NCBI GenBank assembly: GCA_022497155.1
Contig: MU385740.1
Span: 469,235-533,234 of the forward strand
Reading direction: 5' to 3'
From: Whalleya microplaca
Taxonomy: Eukaryota > Ascomycota > Sordariomycetes > Xylariales > Xylariaceae
Length of the DNA: 64,000 nucleotides
Below are positions 58,738-64,000 of this stretch, one piece after another (the stretch's first letter is position 1; the number at the start of each line of letters is the position of its first letter). Position numbers and translations under genes: made by a program. Below the pieces are notes generated by a model, which saw nothing but the letters and a program-made list of their open reading frames with translations, had not been told where the DNA came from and did not search any database.

Positions 58738-60047
58738 GGAGACGTATGTGGCTTATATAGCATGTATAATTATCGAAAAGTGGCAGTATGAATACCTTCG
58801 AGATAGTTGCTCAGAGGCGTGCCCTCATCTACGTGAGTCTCCATGTAATTGCGGTGTCGCACGACGGATCGCGTCCATCTGGCGCGAGGACAGGATATGA
58901 TTCACTCGGGATTCAAGCGGGTTGCACGGATGTATTGTTCACTAGGAAAATATACACAGAATGGGAATAAGGATCGTGGCAGTTGGAAAAGAAGAGAAAA
59001 GCACAAAGGGGATCTCTGGGTTGGAAGACACAGCACAATGAAAGAAAGCGTCAGGTGTTTTTGTTCAATTTGGATTGCAGATTGGCGTACGCCGTAGGCA
59101 GATTGGCATAATGAATGCAATGGAACAAGGGTCATTTTGGTGTTAATCTGCTATAGTACCTGTAATCTACCTGTAATCGACCCGGTGTGTTGCGGGTGCA
59201 ATGTCCGAGACCCTCACCAGATCCTCCCGGCCAGCAACCTACCTATCATAATAGTATGTACCTACTCAGGAGAGCCGTTTCCCCCCATTGCGAGACCCAT
59301 TGAGAGGCCGAAGAACCGTGTTTGCCCTGCCCGCCATTGGAGAAATCATATTGTGGGCTTGTTTCGTCAGCGATAAGCATACAAGCTACCATGTGTTTCA
59401 ATGGACCTTACCTTAGGTACCTAGGTATCTACCTACCTAAACATTGCGATATGAAGCACCTACCTGATATATACATACATATCTAAGTATCCGTACCATG
59501 ACATCTTTCCGATAAGCATCCACACGGTATAAAGCATTTACATAGGTAGATATCTGTTCGATTATACATAGTCGTAAAGGTGCAATTTTCTTCTTATATA
59601 ATGTATGTAGGTATTATTTATGTATGTATGTACACATGTAGTCGGAATAAAATACGATGCCCCAAATCGCCAAAAATACTCCCCATATTTCGCCCCTGGG
59701 AAATTAACCCCTGCAGCGTTTCCGTCCGTTTGCAGCCCACCAGTCGGAACATTACTTGTAACCTAGCTAAGCTACTACCGTACCGAGCTACTTTGTAGAG
59801 CCTCTCGCCACCTTGGACGTCTCATCAGCTACCACATACGAAGTACCTACATATCTACCTACCACCAGACATATACAAATCCGAAAACCACCAACCCACA
59901 AACGTCATCCGGGCCTTAACTCCGCTCGAAGCACGAGACATCCCAACACGCTGCCGCTCACATCGGTAGAAGACAGGGCGACAGCTCGCTTCCTTTGATC
60001 AAGATCCCGCATCCCAGCCAAGTGGACGCCGACCGACGAGTGCAGCC
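58738..60047. other. intergenic between divergent Inp2-like and EMC6 genes
   Basis: A probable bidirectional promoter region of 1.3 kb. Many TACCTA/TAGGTA and TATGTA repeats appear between 59,240 and 59,640. No coding signal was recognised. Confidence 0.6.
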
Positions 60048-60560
60048 ATGCCGACTGAAAGAGAGTGGCAGATATCGCCCATTGTGCCGGACTCGGTGAT
60101 GCACAACACAAAGGTCGGTAACCAGTCCCCTCCCCTCCCATCCCATCCCATCCTACCCTATACTACCATATCTATCCTCTCGCCTTAGGTTGCGCCGGCT
60201 CCCCCTCCCTCCCCCCTCCTCTTCTTCCCCCTCTCATGCTCCCACTAACGACAATCTGCGATCCCGCAGGCGCTGTCGAACCTGCAGACGCTGACGGCCT
60301 CCATCTTCGGCGCGGCGGCCGGCATCCTGGGGCTCGAGTCCTACAGCGGCTTCCTCTTCTACTTCGTCTTCACCCTCCTCACCACCGTGCTCTTCTACGC
60401 CGTCCGCGTCGCGCCCACCTCCCTCGACGCCGGCTACGGCATGCTCGACACGAGCCGGTATTTCAGGACCAAGTACGAGTTCTGGGCTGGCGGCCTGTTT
60501 AGCGGGCTGGCGGGGTACATACTGACATGGACTCTGTTCTATGGTCTAGTGCGGGCATGA
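60048..60560 (+). CDS. emc6: ER membrane protein complex subunit 6 (EMC6)
   Basis: Small two- or three-helix core subunit of the EMC insertase, which places tail-anchored and multipass proteins into the ER membrane. Exons 60048-60113 and 60270-60560 with a 156-nt intron give 118 aa. Exon 1 encodes a short cytosolic N terminus (MPTEREWQISPIVPDSVMHN). Exon 2 holds the conserved NLQTL, FGAAAGILGLESYSGFLFY and two further hydrophobic helices, with the C-terminal GYILTWTLFYGLVRA. Length and the LESYSGFLFY block match the family. It is tail-to-tail with the GTPase gene, only 242 bp between stops. Confidence 0.92.
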
Positions 60561-60802
60561 CAGAAGCTCTATTGTTGTATATTGCATTGTATGAACACGC
60601 AGGATTCGGCGTTTTACATTATGGGATGACAAGCACGTATTAATTCTTTGCGTCTTCTCAGTACTTAGAAGTGATCACATATACGGATTATTGTATATGG
60701 TAACGCGTAGTTTCGCTGTTATTATTCGTTGATATCCAGAAGGTTGACATGCCAAGTTGCAATTGAACGATTCCTCGCTCATCCCTATGCAGCACAACCA
60801 CT

Positions 60803-63427
60803 CTACTCTGCAACTTCAATCACCTTCCCGACGTAGCCCTCGAGCCCTGATTTGTCCTTGATCCCTCCTTCTAGAAGGACAACCCGCGACCCAAGCTCTA
60901 TCCACTCTCTGTTTGTCAAGAGTTCCAGCGAGATGTGGTACTCGGAATGATACTCGTCAAGATCTGCTTCTGACTTGGTACGTTCAAGCTCGATATGATC
61001 GTCCATACCGAACACATCGTCATTGTCTTCAGTGACCGCTCTGCGGTGATCCACGTCGGATTTCTGACGCGTCACTCGTAGCACTCGAGCTGCGGCGCGA
61101 ACCATCCCTACGTACGCATTCACCAGGTTACCAACAGTAAGTGACTTGACATCTGACGTTTTGAAGGAGGCTATGAAGCCGGAGGCAGACTGAAGAGAAA
61201 GCCCTGTGTCAACCATGTGTTGGCTAGGAATGGCGAGCACCTGACCCTTGCGGAGTTTGGCAATTGATGTTTTAGATTTCCCAAACAACGTGTCAGTCTC
61301 AGATGTATCTCCGCTAGCATCATCAAGAACAACCTGGATAGAGCCGGCCTGTCCTGCTTCGATGCTTTGTACTGGGAGCCTAAGGTTACGGATATTCACG
61401 ATTTTAGCATTACGCCATTCGCCGTCGATCTTGGCGGCGGGTAGGATATTTCGGGAGCTGAGTCGAGCAAATTCTGCTGACGAAGGATGTGGTATCGATA
61501 ATCCATATTCGGGAGAGGGGTGGTCCTTTGGAACGAGAGCCCTTATATCTTCGTCCTCTCCCGGGAAGGGCCCTAGGACGATTTTATCACCAATCGATAG
61601 CCTCCCAAAACGTAGATAACCGGTCACTACTGGTGCGCTTTTACTGGCACCAGGGTCTGCGATGGCCTGGGCACGGCTCAATGACATTTCGAAGACTTCG
61701 TCAATATGAAACAGAGCAGCTGGCTGTTCGGGATTCAGGGCTAGAGGAACAAAGTCTCTAGCTGTCGGCGGAGGCGGGACTGGCAAGCTTTGCAATAGAG
61801 CGTGGGTCAAGCCAATGCCTATGCCCTTGACAGCGCTCGTGGGGATGATTGGGACAACGCAGAGTGGGCTGTTTGTCTCCATAATGAGATCGATAACTTC
61901 GTTCTTGATCTTTTTTAAATCATCGTCAGGCACTTCTACGAGATTGTCCCTTTCGTGCGTAGCAGAGGTCAGTAGCTTCGGCCTCCTCCCGGTGGCTTTA
62001 ATCTTGGTGAAAACCATGTTCAACTTGTCCTTGAGCGAAGCACGCTGCGCCAGCTCAAATTTAGTGATGAGGATAGCAAGAGGTATGGCAAGCTTTAGAC
62101 ATAAGTCAAGGTGCGCCATAGCCAGGTCCATCGATGCCACTTCCGCGCCCGCTGCCTCATCAGACCCGGATAAAGAATGCACACGAGAAGTAGGCATTCC
62201 GGATTCATTCGCAGCAATGCACAATAAAGTCCAATGAGGTGCCCATCCAACCTGGGCCCGAAGGGTGGTACGCTGGTATCGAGGGTGTCCAGCTGAGTCC
62301 AGCAAGAAGACTAATCGACCATTCTCTGCGCGGTCATGTATATCCGGCCATTCGTTAATATTATCGACATTGTAATTGAATATTCTCCCCTTTTTGTACC
62401 CAATGAGTTCCTGAGCGATGGAGCTAGTCCGTCCAGATGCGACCTCATGTCGATGTTTTAAGAGGTTGATCCTACTACTTCCTCGACCGTTATCTAATGT
62501 GCCATTTGACAGTGTTCCTAGCAGTGTCGTTTTGCCCGAGATAGTAGGCCCTGTGAGCGAAATATGAAGCTGATCGGTAGTTGAAGCACCCCTTCTAGGA
62601 ACAGCGTCGTCATCGTCTGCCTGCTGGCCATCTGTGCTACTCCGGCCATTCAGTATTGGCATAACGAGGGCTTCTGCAACCCAAAGATCTGCGACTTGGA
62701 CCTGGTCATCGGAGTCCAAAGAGCTATCTATCCATTCGCAACTCCCAACAGCTTTCATGCGCTGCACTTCGACTCTACAACCCAAGCTGGCGGCCATTAC
62801 TTTCAAAGTGGTCATGCTCTCATCCATCTCATCCTTAGTCAAGCCGACGAATGCCCCATCATCAGCTACGCCTAGTTCGTACAACGCTCCATTCGACTCT
62901 TCGAGACCTGGTAGTAACTTTCCGGGCTTTTCCAAAACCGCGAGGTCGGCATTGTCTTCCGGTAACCTAGGAATCACAAGATCTCCTCTTGCCGTAGCAT
63001 GATACGGCGATGATTGTTGTAACCTCCAGAGTAGTTGTGTCGTCAAGTGCTGGAGTCGATTCTGTCTGGTCTGGTTTGAAGAGGCAAGTGGCGGACCAGC
63101 TTGCTTAGACAGCTTGCTTTCCCGCGGAGGCCTGACCTGTTGTTGAGATCCCGAGATTTTCAATGCGGTGCTCATCCTGCTGTAAGTTCTCCGAGGGCGA
63201 AGCAATAGATGTAGCTTGTACTCAATTGGCCCGTCTTGCGGCTCGGCTTCGAGTCTATCCACATGAGATTCGAAGGGCTGCTCTGACTCAGCGATTGCTC
63301 CCGCAGAAATCGAGCGGTCGGTGCCAGGTCGGCTTTCTGAATTCTGGCCAGAGTGCCAGGGGGAACTGACCCTCGGAGGGTCATGATCGAAGGTGAATAT
63401 AGAAGCCATACTCAAACTTACAGTCAA
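60803..63427 (-). CDS. GTPBP1/GTPBP2-like translational GTPase
   Basis: Large GTPase related to eEF1A/EF-Tu and GTPBP1/2, linked to ribosome rescue and mRNA surveillance. A single exon gives 874 aa from 63427, but the ATG at 63409 (MASIFTFDHDPP) is an equally good start. The N-terminal 280 residues are a family-specific extension. The GTPase domain has the P-loop GPTISGKTT (about 290), the switch/G3 DSAGHPRY (about 377) and the G4 ITKFE (about 454); G5 is not clear to me. EF-Tu domain 2 follows (about 590-640, VVTGYLRFGRLSIGDKIVLG), then domain 3 with ISLELLTNREWIELGSRVVLLEGGI near the end. In G4 the usual N/TKxD aspartate is replaced by Glu. The C terminus is EGYVGKVIEVAE. Confidence 0.88.
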   Translation of the reverse strand: MTVSLSMASIFTFDHDPPRVSSPWHSGQNSESRPGTDRSISAGAIAESEQPFESHVDRLEAEPQDGPIEYKLHLLLRPRRTYSRMSTALKISGSQQQVRPPRESKLSKQAGPPLASSNQTRQNRLQHLTTQLLWRLQQSSPYHATARGDLVIPRLPEDNADLAVLEKPGKLLPGLEESNGALYELGVADDGAFVGLTKDEMDESMTTLKVMAASLGCRVEVQRMKAVGSCEWIDSSLDSDDQVQVADLWVAEALVMPILNGRSSTDGQQADDDDAVPRRGASTTDQLHISLTGPTISGKTTLLGTLSNGTLDNGRGSSRINLLKHRHEVASGRTSSIAQELIGYKKGRIFNYNVDNINEWPDIHDRAENGRLVFLLDSAGHPRYQRTTLRAQVGWAPHWTLLCIAANESGMPTSRVHSLSGSDEAAGAEVASMDLAMAHLDLCLKLAIPLAILITKFELAQRASLKDKLNMVFTKIKATGRRPKLLTSATHERDNLVEVPDDDLKKIKNEVIDLIMETNSPLCVVPIIPTSAVKGIGIGLTHALLQSLPVPPPPTARDFVPLALNPEQPAALFHIDEVFEMSLSRAQAIADPGASKSAPVVTGYLRFGRLSIGDKIVLGPFPGEDEDIRALVPKDHPSPEYGLSIPHPSSAEFARLSSRNILPAAKIDGEWRNAKIVNIRNLRLPVQSIEAGQAGSIQVVLDDASGDTSETDTLFGKSKTSIAKLRKGQVLAIPSQHMVDTGLSLQSASGFIASFKTSDVKSLTVGNLVNAYVGMVRAAARVLRVTRQKSDVDHRRAVTEDNDDVFGMDDHIELERTKSEADLDEYHSEYHISLELLTNREWIELGSRVVLLEGGIKDKSGLEGYVGKVIEVAE

Positions 63428-64000
63428 TTGTGACCTACGTACACTACTGGTTTAAAGGTCGGATTGGGGGACTGAGGAATGAATACACGACTCCTTGTTC
63501 ACAACCAAATTTGCTTCTAGCCGAGATATCCTGCCCGTAACGAGATAGGAAACTTTGCCTTACAGTTTCCCTAGCAAGTGACACCTTGGTATTGTCCTTA
63601 TTGCATGGTAGTGAGCTATGCGCTGTATATAAAAAATGTGTGTTTGCAGCATCATCTTTAATAGCTGAAGCCGATAAGCTCAGGAATAGGTACCTAGGTA
63701 GATAATGAATTGATGTAAGTTTAGGGTGAAGGTAGCCGTACCACAACTATAAAATAGCCATCGTGAATATTACTTATTATTCAGGATGCAAAGAAGAGAC
63801 ATACGGAATGCAAAGGATACATGTAGACATGTTGATGTAGATGAGAGAGTCAATTGACATCCATTAAATTGAACGAGTTTTGGAAGTTAGGTAGGTGACC
63901 TAGAACCTACCCGTGCCACGCCCCATCTTTTTCTGGCTTCGAAAACGTACACCAGCTAAAGCTGGTGCTTACTAGTAATTCACACACATCAGTAATTAAC
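63428..64000. other. intergenic right end, upstream of the GTPase gene
   Basis: This is the promoter side of the GTPase gene. No coding signal. A short palindrome, ACCAGC-TAAA-GCTGGT, lies at 63951-63966. Confidence 0.55.

Overview
The window is nuclear DNA of a filamentous ascomycete (Pezizomycotina, most likely a Sordariomycete). The reasons are: short introns of about 50-80 nt with GTRNGT donors, CTRAY branch points and YAG acceptors; a large QDE-3/Sgs1-type RecQ helicase; fungal-specific families (Kre9/KNH-like GPI protein, NNP nitrate transporter, Vezatin/Inp2-like protein, CENP-K-like protein); and a 16-kb AT-rich island of retrotransposons with the C-to-T and G-to-A signature of repeat-induced point mutation (RIP). 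I found no CRISPR array, operon or convincing tRNA/rRNA gene. I built the gene models by hand by joining exons at splice sites; the joins keep frame, but no transcript evidence was available.

Layout. 1-2.3 kb: low-complexity intergenic DNA with G-rich tracts. 2.3-7.8 kb: RecQ helicase (minus). 9.2-10.2 kb: DUF1275 membrane protein (minus). 10.2-13.7 kb: gene-poor. 13.7-15.4 kb: nitrate transporter (plus). 15.4-25.2 kb: gene-poor, with a GPI-anchored wall protein (17.8-18.5 kb) and a small secreted eight-cysteine protein (22.7-23.4 kb). 25.25-41.19 kb: RIP island, made of a Copia-type element bounded by 200-bp LTRs, a nested Gypsy element (27,388-34,925, perfect 5-bp target duplication), and a GC-richer solo-LTR-like insert. 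41.4-43.3 kb: cytochrome P450, starting only about 200 bp from the island. 44.2-44.8 kb: unrecognised Cys-rich protein.

From 45.9 kb to the right end the window is compact housekeeping chromosome: triple-KH RNA-binding protein, CENP-K-like kinetochore protein, dUTPase, pyridoxal kinase, PCNA, Inp2/Vezatin-like peroxisome protein, EMC6, and a GTPBP1-like translational GTPase. Several serve DNA replication and chromosome segregation (dUTPase, PCNA, CENP-K, and RecQ at the other end). dUTPase and PCNA both carry ACGCGT (MluI cell-cycle box) motifs upstream, which suggests shared G1/S control.

The best leads are: a dUTPase with two in-frame starts that separate a basic, acid-free leader from a cytosolic/nuclear form; a three-copy 27-residue repeat in the RecQ N-terminal region; an unexplained plus-strand coding-like stretch inside the Copia element; a GTPase with an altered G4 motif; and two small Cys-rich proteins of unknown family. 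I did not find a clearly new multi-gene system.
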